Notes under the pieces: generated by a model
Told to the model about the DNA's origin: nothing
The model's database searches: none
Seen by the model: only the letters and a program-made list of their open reading frames with translations
Source of the DNA: Galerina marginata
Taxonomy: Eukaryota; Basidiomycota; Agaricomycetes; Agaricales; Galerinaceae
Assembly: GCA_023014335.1 (NCBI GenBank)
Contig: JAECYW010000008.1
Coordinates: 2,666,001 to 2,730,000, forward strand
Direction of reading: 5' to 3'
Length of the DNA: 64,000 bases
Made by a program: the position numbers and the translations under genes
Part shown: one piece after another, positions 47,925-59,810 of the stretch
How the letters are laid out: each line of letters opens with the position of its first letter
Position numbering within the stretch: the stretch's first letter is position 1

Positions 47925-48775
47925 GTCAGACGTTTTTTTGTCTATCGAAATAGTGGGAAAGCACCGCCTTACGCAGGCCCTCAGCGCACTGGCATACAAA
48001 CCAATGGCTATACGGCCTTCGGAGGCGTTTTTCCCTTCAAAGATCACAGATTTCCCCCCAATCCGCCGTCATCCTTTTCCTGGCTGCATTAATATTGCCC
48101 CCCCAGGTCTGGAAGAAGTTTTCTGATAGGGTTTTCCATGTAGTTCTTTAATAAGAGCTGGAGACATGGGATTGGATCCTGTTACTCGCGTCAAGCTCGC
48201 GTCGACCTCCGCTGAATTTACCCATCACCTGCGACACACATAAGTGGGCAACAGCACCATCTACAATGGCAATTTCGGCCAGGCCAAGTAGCTCCGATAA
48301 AGTGGTCTTCGAATTTCTTGTGGAGGGCGTACCGGAAGCTCGTGGCGGGTGGAGCGGAGGCGTCGAATACCCCCGCGATGTTGATTGGCCGATTTCTGTT
48401 TCCCATGGATATCGAGAGAGCGGACTCGCGGTACTCAGACAGTAGATGTACGCGTACGTCCATATCCTTGAGACTCTATTTCCAGAGATCACGGCTAACG
48501 CTGCATCTTTCCTTCCAGTTTTCCAACCTGGTCCTCGGACGGGATTTGTAACGATTTCCGCCTCGAACAAATACGCGCCCTTGCCCAATGTAGACCCGAA
48601 GGCATTCGCGGACTATGTATCTGGAATCTGGAGCTGATCAAATCGAAGGCGGGTCCAGGAGAAGCTGATGAGGATATGGAACAGCGACCTGGACACGATC
48701 CTCGTTTTCGTGCGTCGATACCAGCCCCTCCTTTTTATTTCATCCTAACGATATGTATTAGTATTGCGACACGAC
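47925..48775 (+). pseudogene. decayed inverted copy of the DUF6535 gene start and promoter
   Basis: About 0.85 kb closely similar to the reverse strand of 30680-29900, the promoter, first exon, first intron and second exon of the DUF6535 gene. Shared peptides include a RAYRKLV.GGAEASNT stretch, ERADSRYSDSR, PNVD, and the DNA for the WNSDLDTI region. The copy has lost the start codon (ATG to ATA at the matching site) and about 25 bp after the ADY codons. It stops just past the second intron donor, so none of the membrane domain follows. It is a truncated duplicate in opposite orientation, about 17.5 kb away. Confidence 0.85.
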
Positions 48776-49219
48776 ACACAGGCTGGTCTATTCTCAGAGC
48801 TATTGTATGTGTATGTGCTTCTTATACAGCACCCTCATTGCCCCCTCATTTTAGCTCCTCACTACAGTATCCTGAAGTGTATTTTGTAGTAATCTAAATA
48901 ATTCATTTCATTCCTGGCACTCACAGGACTGTCTGGCATTGAAAAAGTGTACTGAAATGGGAATATCATTGATCTTGTGCCTAGACAGAAGGCAGTAATT
49001 TAATATGAATACAATAAGGTTGCTGAAATACTGATATTGCAAGTTTCTGGGAACTGAGGAAGAAAGGATTGCTGGTTCAAGTGGCAGTTCTACGGAGGTG
49101 GATTGATGTTGTTGCTGGATTCTGAGGGTAGATATAAGTCAAGAAACAGGTTGAGCTACATACTCTGGTGCAAGTCATTGGAAATCCATGGGCACAAAAA
49201 ACCAAGGAGGAATAGCCAG
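48776..49219. other. AT-rich intergenic
   Basis: Sits between the DUF6535 fragment and the 3' end of the kinase-like gene; no gene seen. Confidence 0.5.
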
Positions 49220-51206
49220 CTAAGGGACAGGCATACAGAGGGCAGCCAGTCGGTCCAATTGCCATAAGTCATGGGCTTTGCACATAACACCATATGGTAA
49301 AACTTCATCTGCCCAAGCATTGCTAGGGTTGAGGGTGGCAGGGTACCTGTCTTTTCCATCCTGCCCACACCAATCTAAATCAACAAGCATAGCACGGTCC
49401 TCAGACACAAGATAGATGATGTTGGGGTCTCGTAAGTCTCCAAATACAATATTGTTTGAGTGGAGGACGTGCACTGCCTTGCGAACCTCCTTCAAGACAA
49501 CAGCAGGGACAGGTTTTTTGTCCTCTTGGAGCTGCCAAACAGATGTCCCATCAACATGGTCCATAACAACCATGTATAGATCGCCAATGACACGCTCACA
49601 AAAGTGTAGTTTTGGAGCCAGGCCCACATCAGCAAGCAGGCCATGAGCCACTTCATTATATTGTGCAGTAAATTTGATGAGAACCTCCTCGTTGGTATCA
49701 TTGAGGGTGGCAGCATATATCGAGGTGACCATGTTCCCCATGTCCACAATAGCCGAAGTGGGTTGACCTGCTCGAGACCAAAAGTGCTTATATGTAATTG
49801 AGGGCAATGTTTTAGAGCGATCAAAAAGTGTCGGGTTGGGAAAGAGGCAAGAGAGCCTAGGGGAGTTCAAGGTGCTGACAGTGTCGTAGTAATTGTGCAG
49901 ATCCAATCGGCAGCGTAACAAAGCCTGAAAGACGCGGGCCAGGCAGATAATGTTATCTGAACCATGGAATCCTAAGGATAGGTCGAGAGTGAGGACCTTC
50001 GTCACATATATCGCTCCTACGCAAACGGCAACAGCAATTTCAATACGATTTGCACTGACACCAACCAGGACGATAGGGAAGTTGCAAAACTCCCGGAAGC
50101 GCTTATACTGCAAACAAAGATAAGCTTCAGTATGCAAAGTGGCACATATGGGGTATCGAACCTTCTGTCGGGACACAATTTTGCTGTAATCAATTATAGC
50201 TTGAAGAAGAGCATCCCCAGACAAGCCCAATGTATTTTTGAGCTCCAGGACCAGGGTGAGAAAACTGTCGTACCACCAACTAGCGTTGGGTTTGATATCA
50301 TCCGCCCAACTGAGAGCACGGTCCCATTCGCCATTGTCTCCGATGGCGTCATTGACCAGTTTCTTAATCGCCTTCTGACGCTGAGCCTCATCCTGGTAAA
50401 ACTCAACCGCGCATCGAAGATACTTGGCAGCAAGCTCGACTTCTGAACGAGAAACTTGCACTTCTTCAAGGTTGTGAAGACGCCATTGCAAAGTAGCAAG
50501 GGCAGGATTAAAAATGGCGACAGGGGCTCCACCAGGCCGACCCAGGTAGATGGAAGGCATTTCGCCGCCTAATAGGGCTGCTTGCTTGGTAGAGGAATGG
50601 ACGACATCTGACGGTGAAGGTACAGGAGGAAGGCCATTTAGACGATTGTCGAGAGCTTGAGGTGTAAGAATGATGAGTAGAGCAAACATCTAAAGGGTGT
50701 CAACAGAATGCACACCTTTCTTTAATTTTCTCTTATGAACGTCGTCTGGGTCGCCCAAGCCTTCTACCAACTCTAAAACTGACACGAAATCAGCAATAAA
50801 GGATGGAAAGACAGAGTAGAACATACCCTCGGAATCGCAAACGACGATATCCAGAAATTCATCCGAGAGACAAGGGCCATCAGGAAAGAGTGACGTGAGC
50901 TTCTTTATTCTCGGAAGGTCACTATCTGTTGGCTGATTATGAAGCCATAAGAGGGCGCGCGATTGCAGGTCTTCTTTGGGATCCACGGGGACATCCGCCT
51001 AGTATGGTTTAGTTGGCTGTTTTCCAGAGAAAGAACAAGTTCACTTTGAAAAGCCGGAGGTCATCGCGGCTCACATCTCGACCAAGTGTTTGGAGCTCCT
51101 TGTGAATCGCTTTTAGTAGCTCTTCCAGCCACGCATCCGACTCTATGTTAATAGGGATAAAGAGAGGGTTTTCGGATGGAAAATAACATGCGAATTTGTA
51201 CATCAT
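49220..51206 (-). CDS. Crinkler-like protein with nuclease-fold and protein-kinase-like domains (CR gene 1)
   Basis: Exons 51206-51045, 50998-50827, 50778-50741 and 50689-49220 give 613 residues in frame; the last intron uses a weak GTTCAT donor. The N-terminal about 130 residues look like a Crinkler header: a beta-grasp-like start with an I/L-rich helix and RDDLRLFK, then a V-P segment and a hydrophobic strand ending in P. The middle has an ExK-type core (TLVLELKN) after a D, followed by a helical Y-rich stretch, compatible with the restriction-endonuclease superfamily. The C-terminus is a divergent kinase: an I-K strand, GLAPKL, FGDLRDPN in place of HRDxxxxN, and VDLDWCG in place of DFG. 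Such proteins are known as fungal Crinkler/RHS-type effectors. There is no signal peptide. Family placement is by pattern, not by search. Confidence 0.75.
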
Positions 51207-52286
51207 CGCGGTTTTGCACAAAGAGAGGGTGACATGTTGGTTGGGCGGGACGAGCTCAATTCTGAGCTATTCGCGTGTGTTTGGGGGACAGATATCACGT
51301 GGTGGCCGCTTTTGGAAATCCGACGACCATCGCAGACCCAGTCTAAAAATCGGATCTCAGAAATGAAATCAACGGTATCCAGCTAGGCTCGAGACCAGCC
51401 GTTCTGGCAGATGAAAAAAATCGTATGTGGACGGACACCAGAATGACTAGGACTGGTCCGAGTCCAGCTTAACCGTGATGGAGTACACGGAGCTTCGAAG
51501 TCCGAACATCCGTTTTTGGAACACGCGTTCTCGACGCCTCTGAATCCGCCTGCACTGTGTGGGGTAGTCTCTCCTAGCGAGACAGCGATATATGTGATGT
51601 GCCCTACGGATCACGATATATGAATGTGTGGGATTCTCTGTTTTGTTCCAATCTCTTGGTCTGTTTCCACTCCGCCTCGTGCCAATTCCTCGGTCTATTC
51701 TTTTCCCAGTAGACTCCCTTTTTCCTTTAAAGTATTCTTCTTAATCTCAATGGGCGGTATGTAGGTTTCTTTTCTTTCGATGGGAAGACGGGTATTGCAC
51801 AAATGCACAACTGTTGCTGCTGTCGGTGCGGAGGTAGCGCTGATGGCTTCTTTCATTTCCTGTCGTTCAGAAACATACACTGTGGCTCAGAGTCATGTCA
51901 AACACCCTATCTGACAATTACACATGAGCGCCGAGGTAGTATGCTCAGTGCTAGCACGCTTGAAGACCGAAAGATACGCCGCTAAGTATGTACGTTCGAC
52001 TGTGCTAATTTAGATTTAAAATTTAAAACAGCGGCCAGAGGAGGGCTAAGGCTACCTCGTCCTGGGTCTCCAGTTCCAATGGCAACGTGTTAGCAGACGC
52101 AGGGCAAGTATGTACCGTCGCTCGATAATCACTCCTGTCTCCTTGGTCAGAGTTTTGATGGGATTAAATGCTTCCCCTATCAGAGCGCATCATGCCTCCA
52201 ATCTCAAGGATAATAACCACAATGTCGGCGTTTGCGAATTCACCTTCAAGCTAGGTGTTCGCAGAGTTAACTGCAACAGTCTTTCT
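51207..52286. other. intergenic, about 1.1 kb, includes a duplicated segment
   Basis: Promoter side of CR gene 1 and the 3' end of CR gene 2. Bases 51635-51785 duplicate the 3' flank of the oxysterol-binding protein gene. No gene seen. Confidence 0.5.
51635..51785. repeat. segment duplicated at 47110-47285
   Basis: Direct, diverged copy (see the partner entry). It lies between the Crinkler-like genes and contributes no coding sequence. Confidence 0.6.
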
Positions 52287-54804
52287 TTAAACAGATTCAG
52301 AAAAAATATGACGAAGTAAATACCTCGTATGACCACCATCTAGAGTTTCGTTGGCGTCATAACTCAACATCTTTTGAAGGACCTCCGACATCATTGGCCG
52401 CTTGCTAGGATCATCGTCGAGGAGCTGTTCGCTGAGAGCCAATAACCAGTCACGCGAGGGAGACGGCCGACAAAGCATACAAAGCTCTTCCACAACCTTG
52501 CCCGTCGACCACAAATCTGCCCGGATGGGACTAAATTTCGTCTGTCCGACCTCCGGCGCGATATACCCCTCAGTCCCCGCCCGACCCTGCAGCAGCTGCG
52601 CCGCATGTTTGAGCCGAAAGGACACCCCAAAGTCGACAACAGTGAGACGGCCGTAATCCGACGGGATCAGAATGTTGGACGGCTTGAGATCCAGATGAGC
52701 GACGTTATGGTCATGCATAAACTTGACGGCTTCGAAGAGCTGTGTCGAAAGCGACCATAGATGTGCGTTCGGGTTGTGCAAGGAAGTAAGAGAATTGCCC
52801 GCTACGGGCATACCGATGATCGACCCGCCTGCAACTTTCCAGATGCCGAACGGGCGCACGGTGTGGTTGGACTCGGAAGGCAGGCCAGCGAGGTATTGCA
52901 GAATCTCGATCTCCTTCCCCCCATCCTTGACGAGTTTCAGGCATCCGGCCAGTTCACCGTTCGTAGTGCTTATGATCACTGCGATGTTTGGATGCTGTAT
53001 GAGTATATAGTCTTTAGTAATGGATGTTTTGTGATGGAAAATGAACACACCCCATAAGCGACATATGCCACTTTATAATTCAATCGAGCTAGACCAGCAC
53101 GAATTGTATCATCGCCGAAAATACCCAACACGTCTCCATCTAGCTCATTAGGCTCCTCGAAGTCGAAGTCCGGTGTCTGTGTCCGAGTGTGCTTGCTCCA
53201 AGCGCCGCTAGAGTGCACAGACGTCAAATCAGTCGCCTTTTTTTTGATGGCCTGCAATTCGTCACGTTTGCCGGTATCTAGCTGACCGACGATGGATTCA
53301 AGAACAGACGCGAGATTATACATCTCGCGCTGGAAGGCGACAGCGTCATTTTCATTGCTAAGATCGAAATTCTCTTGTGAAATGTAGACCTACTCCAAAG
53401 AATCAGTATGCCTGCCAATGTAAAGTCAAAGGACTGGTTCATACCTCGTTCGGCGCTAGCCCCGTTTTCATCACGATATATCTTTCAGCGATCATTTTCG
53501 CTGTCAGATGGATGGCGACGACGAAAGGATGAGCGGCGGACTCAGGTCTACGGAGATAGAATACAAGACGGGCCAGGGCGATGGCTTGCAAGAGCATGCG
53601 ACAACGGTCCTTTTTGCTCCTCTCAGGTATGACCTCGGCGATAACCAAAGGCAAGTCAAGGTTCCGGAACCAGACGCTGAAGTCACTGACTGGCGTATAC
53701 CTCCGCGGCACAGTGCTCATGGTAGGACATGAGACGAACAAAGGAAATTTCCAGGAAATTTTTCTGACAAAGGAAAATGAACAAGCGGATATGCGATCCA
53801 ATTTTTGAGCGTGCTCACTCTTGATACCCGAGCGCATCAGTTGAATCTCGCCCTGAAAAGAAAGGTGGGAGGATGAAGTTGTCCTTCAATGCGTGGGCCT
53901 TGAGCGACGACGATCTCGCTGTCATGTACAGCGATGCGTCTGGGAGGTAACAACGCAGTAAAACATAAAACGCAATAAATTCCTTGATGCTCTTGACGGT
54001 CGCTTGAGTCTCTGGTAGGTTATTGCGGATATAAGTTGACTCAAACTGGGACCCGTACTGGCGCGCAATGGAGAGGTCAAGATCGTCATCCGGAATCTAT
54101 CGGGAAGAGAAGGTTGGTGAGTATGTAAACCTAAAGGGAGGCGACTCACGTTGAAGGAGCGTTTTGCACACAATCTGACTTCCAGATCCTGCATTTCTGG
54201 TGGCTTTTCATCATCCTCTACAAAGACACCTCCGTTTGAACGAACGTCGTCCAGTGTCCACCGGAGGGCGGCTCTAACACTGATTTCCAAACAGCTGTAA
54301 AGATTGGGATTGCTTTTCTTCAACTGAGATACCACCTTTTCCTTTTCGTCTGTCAAAGCAACTGTGAGCTTGGGTATCCCACAGCATCAGTGCCGCAAGA
54401 GAACTAACCCAGCATAAACTCAATAACCAAGTAGAGGAGATCGCAATCGAAATCCTGGGCGATGTGCTTCAATGTCGTGTTGGGGTCCAGCTTTTCATAC
54501 TTGTTCCTATCTTGCAGTGAGGTCATGATTTCGGAAACGCGTGTTGCTGTTGCCTCGGAGAACGGGATCGGATTAATCAATTTGTAAAAGATGCATCGCT
54601 TGTAGGGTGTACGCTTAAGCAGTGCAGGAGGTTCCCTGTGAGGCGCTTTCATCTCTATCACGAGAGCAGAAAGAGAGAAATCTGGCCCTGCCCCTACTTG
54701 AATGACTTCATTGGCCACTAGAACGTAGAATCGCAAATTGGCATTACCTAGGACATCGGTCGTCAGTGCTAGTCGTTCGGAAATAATTCTGGAGGCTTAC
54801 CCAT
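52287..54804 (-). CDS. Crinkler-like protein with nuclease-fold region and canonical protein kinase (CR gene 2)
   Basis: Multi-exon gene; the coding start is probably an exon of only four coding bases (54804-54801), followed by 54747 leftward. Header region: RFYVLVANE, an E-M-K and FYKLINPIPFSEA segment, and DLLYLVIEF, reminiscent of Crinkler N-termini. The middle contains DFSVWF, LPLVIAEV and KKDRCRMLLQAIALARL, which fits the core of a PD-(D/E)xK-like nuclease. The C-terminal kinase domain is canonical: a C-L-K strand, HLDLKPSNIL catalytic loop, VDFG, the activation-segment end GTEGYIAPE, and ADLWSTGKVVEEL. The exon order from 54.7 to 52.3 kb is consistent, with intron donors visible near 54407, 54150, 53840, 53440 and 53050, but not every junction was verified. 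Its start faces CR gene 3 across about 190 bp. Confidence 0.72.
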
Positions 54805-54996
54805 TTTATACTACTATGCTTGAATTCAGAAACACTGAACGATGCAAGACGGAAAAGTTGAGTCTTCCAGGTCAAGTTTTAGGATATCGCTCTGCATAGA
54901 ATAGCCAGAGTTCTACCCCAGTTAAAAAAGCGCGTAGAAACGATCCCAACGTCTACAGATGCCAACACTAGGGAAGAACACCGAGGTCCAATACCA
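54805..54996. promoter_or_regulatory. probable shared divergent promoter of CR genes 2 and 3
   Basis: A gap of about 190 bp between the two divergent start codons, leaving room only for a bidirectional promoter. It contains a TATA-like TTTTATACTA immediately at the CR gene 2 start. Inferred from layout. Confidence 0.4.
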
Positions 54997-56807
54997 ATGC
55001 CATACGACTCGAGCAATGCAGAAAGCAACTCACGTGACTGTTCGCACGCATCGCGACGCGTCAACTTCGAAGTTGGCGTCAACTTGAAGTACATGGACAC
55101 CTTCACTTCGCGACCACTTAAACGAGCTAGCTCTGTGCATGATCTCCACTCTCCAGAGACCATCAAGCGGCTTCGCGTACCTGAAGCCATCAATTCCAAG
55201 CTTGACTCTCATCCAGAACCGCTCGCTACACCCTCTCTACCCCCCAGTCTACCTTCGCCGTCAGCGTTCGCAGAACCAGACAATTGGCCCGCGTGGCAAC
55301 AGACTCCAGGTCGGTTGCTAAACCTTCGACCAACGGAAAACGTTGGACCATCTATATATTCGCTCGACGAGGCCTTCAATATATTTTATGCCGTCCTGAA
55401 TTTGAAATCCTCAACTTCTGATGTTAAGGGCGTCTCTTTCCAACAAGCTTCTCATGCGTCTCTCTTCCTTCACAAGACTATGGGGCAATTCTACCATGAC
55501 GATGAGCATGTAAGTTTCCACTCAGCTTTCCGAACCTACCTACTAACAACCTGATGTAGGGTACTGGTCAACAGAAACGTCGGGACATGTTTCTCCTTGC
55601 TTTGGATATGTTATTACCCTGTAGAGGGAAAAAGAATACCTGTTTCATCCGCAATGGTATAAGATATGTCTTTGACATCCTCCTCGGTGACGATAAAAGC
55701 CAATACTTGGCGGTAGTGGTGGAAAACGAAATATCTGCCGTAAAAGACCCTTATATGTATATTGGCCGCATGTATGATCTCTTTCGCCAATCGTCATCTC
55801 GGCCTGTTCTACTCGGACATCCCATGTTTCTCATCACCCTCATAGGTACGACTTGACTGCTGTGATCTGCTCCCTGAGCTGACTCGTTGCAGGTCCTCGT
55901 ATGACAATATATGGTGCCTTTTATGATGGGTCATCAACGGCTGTTGAACCACTTTTTGTGCAGTATCTCCTGCGAGATCCAGCACTTATTATGGCCCGTG
56001 CTTTCACCAAAGCCTTTTATGCCTTGGCTCATGCAATCTTGGACCTCCAAAGGTCAGTGGCATTACCACTCTTTGTCTCTACTCATATTCACTTTTACTA
56101 GTCGTTCTCATAGCCCTCAGCCGTCGTCAGAACTTGTTCCAGGCTGTCCTATTGTCTATACGCAATTTGTCTCAGCCTCATCTGGTACCTCGGGATTTAG
56201 TATTCGATATCTCCGACCCCTTTTCCGACTCCCCTCTTCCGTCTTCGAAGCGGTCCATCAGGATGGCACGCCAATTCTAGTCAAAATACCTTTTTTTGGG
56301 GAGTATGGGATTTTCGTTCATAAGAAACTCGCCGAATCTGGACTCGCGCCAAAATTGCTCGGCGTTTGTCGCAAGGAAACTGCGAGGGCATATGCGATGC
56401 AATATCTCATGCCTCCAACGAAGTTGCAAGGAGGATGGTTGACGCTCGCTGACCTCGCCAAGCGCGATGCCAATGAGGCGAGAAAACATTGCGCTGCCAT
56501 CAAAGCAAAGATGATAGAAATTCTAGGCGTTTTGAAGGACAACAATTTCGTACATGGCGACATTCGCCCCAACAACGTCATGGTCAGGATAAAATAGTCT
56601 ACAGAGATCGATATCGATGACAGCGGCCGACTGGCATTAATGCTGCTAGATTTTGACTGGGCTGAAGAAGTCTCATTCGCCTACTACCCACCCCTTCTTA
56701 ACCCTGCTGTCCCATGGATTGGCAAACCTGGGCGTCAAATTCTGCTTTCACATGACTGGGAGATGTTCGAGAAGTGGTCACAGTCATATCCCGATTCCTT
56801 CCCATAG
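54997..56807 (+). pseudogene. nuclease-fold / kinase-like gene with premature stop (CR gene 3)
   Basis: Exons 54997-55509, 55560-55855, 55893-56052 and 56102-56807. The N-terminus is basic and Ser/Pro-rich, with no Crinkler header recognised; the start could also be 55093. The nuclease-like core aligns with CR gene 1 (V-V-V-E strand, DP, Y, then GP..IYGAF), but the position of the catalytic Lys is Glu. The kinase part has GLAPKLLGVC, VHGDIRPNNVMV and LLDFDW, again like CR gene 1. A TAG at about 56597 interrupts the same frame between the catalytic loop and the DFD motif, after which the frame continues to 56807. It is either a decayed gene, a base error, or a protein ending early without the metal-binding Asp. 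Confidence 0.65.
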
Positions 56808-58503
56808 ATTTGTACCAACAGGTGCTCTTTTTCCTCCTGTGATCTCAAATGTGTCGTTACAACTCTCATGCCGTTCTATCCTGCAATATTAATGCGCGAT
56901 CCAGTCCAAACAAGACGTTGTTGAATTGGGATGTCCAATGAATTAATGAGGTCATATGACCCGGGTCAACAACTCAACATGGTTGAGCCTTGGCCTTCCA
57001 ATACTCTCTGACTTCCTCTAACTTAAATCATAGCAGTTCTACCAGTCCTCTGCGTCTCTGGATATCAGTCGACCAAGCCAAGTGTGCGGTTCGTTCTGGC
57101 ACCGCACTCTGTCGTCCTCCGCGCATTGTCCTTACAGGAACCGTAATAAAGAAGACTCTCAACGTGGACGCTAATTCAAGTGTGCAATTGTTCCAACATG
57201 CCCAGTGGACCCGAACCGATGCGCCTCTGGTTCAGCGTCGCATGCCCTTAGGCTCCTAGGTTTTCCTGCAGGGATCGCCAGAATGACTAATAGCGGCGCA
57301 CGCATTTTTGGCAAATTTTTGGTCTATTCCTGTTGGGTTAACATTGTCTAGAAAATAATGGCCGCCATTTTGTCGCATCAAATCCATACTTTGCCCTGTT
57401 CAGATAGTTGCGCATACTTCCAGTGAGTTCGATTTGGTATTTTCTCGTGCAATCTGCCAATGTGTTTGTGGGCGCTTAATAATTCTTTCTTTCTTATTAT
57501 CATTGTTGCAAACCACTTCATCCCCTCGCAACACTGTCTCCTCATGAAGACTCAAGAAATTCCTACACCAAAAAAGCTTCATAAGCTTTCCCAACATTTA
57601 TTTTCGAGCCGCCAGACCCAACTTGGCTCTAGATGTGTATCGCACTTCTAGTTGTTTCTATTGTTAGCACCGACTTGAATTTGAAATTCATGACGTCCAT
57701 GCTGCACTATTTCTGTCCACCCCGATGCCAATGGATGGCAAGGAAGTGATGCATATCCTCAACTTGGTTGGGGTCCCGATTATTGGATGCCTTCCCGTCG
57801 TGTTCGGAATAAAATCAAAGGCAGTCATGCTCTATACCTCTCACAACAAGCCGTATGAGGCGATTCCCATCAGCTCCTGTGGACCTTCTCCAACTCTGCG
57901 AACACAAATTCTACCCGTCCTTGCGCATGCTACGCACCACGCGACCTGTCTGCCGACATCATACGATTCATATCATCCCAAATGGACAGAAACGACTGAT
58001 GCCAACAGAACTTGAATATGGAAGTTGGAAGATATTCAAGTTTCAGCTGTTCAAAAGTCGACGGCGAAGCCAACCACGGTCAGATCAAGCCTTTACGGTA
58101 GCAGCTGTACAGTAAGCATGTCCTCTGATTTGCTTCATTTATGCAACGGCGGTCTAGTCAAGGAAAAACTGACAAGTACAATTAATCCCCCTTTCATACT
58201 ATGCTCAAATACAGGTCCCTGTCCACGAGCCGGGGCAGGACTCTACAAATTCTGGATCCCTTACCTATAGGCCCCCACACTAAGACTATTTCTGTAACTC
58301 GGTCTGGACGGACCTAATCTATCTTGATCGCATCCTTGATCACAACCTCCGACACAGAACGCACTTCGCGCCTTTCGTGCCGAAGTTCCAGCGGCCAAAA
58401 ATGCCCTATGTCCGACTACTTCGTGGGCAGTTATCGATGTTTGAACTCCAATGCTGGTCTAGAATTGAGGCGGGAGCATATGCCGCACTTCTATTCACAA
58501 AGG
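56808..58503. other. gene-free stretch, about 1.7 kb
   Basis: Two overlapping plus frames near 57725-58115 have protein-like composition but no recognised motif. Nothing else seen. Confidence 0.4.
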
Positions 58504-58510
58504 TATAAAA
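58504..58510 (+). promoter_or_regulatory. TATA box of the Cys-rich secreted protein gene
   Basis: TATAAAA followed by a G run, about 50 bp upstream of the ATG at 58558. Confidence 0.6.
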
Positions 58511-58557
58511 GGGGGGGTAAATTCCAGCTTTTCGTCCAACAAACGGACAACCTCATC

Positions 58558-59383
58558 ATGTTCTTCACTAACTCGTTCATCTTGGCTGCAATTTCTCTTT
58601 TCACCCTCGCTGGCGCCACTCCCGTTGCACCAGGTATGTCAACCACCCACCTTGCAAAAAGACAAATCTTCACGCTCCTCGTTCCAGAGACCCTCTGCAA
58701 AGGAAACCAAGTCATTACCTCCACGCAATACATCGGCGCTGAAAAGAACGTGAAGATGGACCTCATCACCTGTGACGACATAAGCAAGGCACCCGGGTCT
58801 TTGCTACAACCCCGTCAGGCCGCGAGCGTGTGTGGCGCAGCCTGTAAGTGGCATAACGTCCAAATCAGGCAAACGTCTCTCCTAATGCACACATGCCAGG
58901 TACCACTCATTGCTTCAACCCTTCCGGAGGAGGACCAGACCCAAATGAATGCCACGTAATTGCGGATGCGTTGCGCTTTGATAGTCAAAATATCGGTAAT
59001 TATCCTTTGACTCTGCCTAAGGGTGAGTGCTAATATTTCCCTGACTCGGATAGCCCCTGTCTTCCAGATCGGAAACGGAGTGAGCAACAGCGATTATTCT
59101 ACCTCCTGATCAAGTAATTGACTTAAATACTAGACCAGCAATATCGTCTCGCTGACCTTCAGTAGTTGCACGTCTTTCTTCTTGAATCAGGCGTCAACTC
59201 CTTTGAACTACTGCCGGACCGACTTTGTAAGATTTTCAGAATCTACTTCTCTGAAAGGTTCTTGAAGTGACGCACCTCTAATAGGCGAATGTCATTGATT
59301 TCGTTGCTCCAAACTGCCAGGCCACTCAGAACGCACACGGTGGCCTTTGCCTTGCCGATGATGGACGGTGGTTCATCCAGTAA
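58558..59383 (+). CDS. small secreted Cys-rich protein
   Basis: Five exons, 58558-58843, 58900-59022, 59054-59079, 59134-59226 and 59285-59383, give 208 residues exactly in frame. A signal peptide (about residues 1-20) is followed by a Lys-Arg site in LAKR that suggests Kex2-type processing. The mature part has at least eleven cysteines (CGAACTTHC, NECHV, SSCTSFF, NYCRTDF, APNCQA, GGLCLADDGRW), with a well-defined C-terminal region ending WFIQ. No enzyme motif is visible. The size, cysteines and signal peptide suit an extracellular effector-like or cell-wall protein, but I do not recognise the family. A TATA box lies just upstream. The third exon is only 26 nt. Confidence 0.85.
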
Positions 59384-59810
59384 GTAAATACCTCTGTCAG
59401 AATTTTCGCCTACTTACAGAATGCACGACCCGCTAGAGTCCAGCATTCGTGAACAGAGGAGGTTGCAAATAGGTTCTATGAAGCTCGATAGTTTTTGTAA
59501 CCAGATGTCGTAGTGAAATACATTTTGGACAGAAACCAGTCCTCGTCGTCATTTATTTAACTTCCATACATACGCTTTCAGAATTACTCTTTCAAGTTTA
59601 TTCGAACCATCGTCATCGAAACAAGTACAAAACGATGAATTCAATCACCGGAAATAAAAAATAGATAAAACACCAAGCTATCCTACAACATTTCAGTTTT
59701 TACTTCACTAAGAGGTAGTCGGTACGCTTTCGACAAGACAGCCGTGGCATTGGAAAGTGAGAAAACAACAAGTGACATTTTCGATTGGACGTGTGTGATG
59801 ACGATGATGA

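Noticed and set aside
57725..58115. Two overlapping plus frames that could be one frame-broken gene
   Set aside because: No recognisable family, signal or splice sites; kept as empty sequence.
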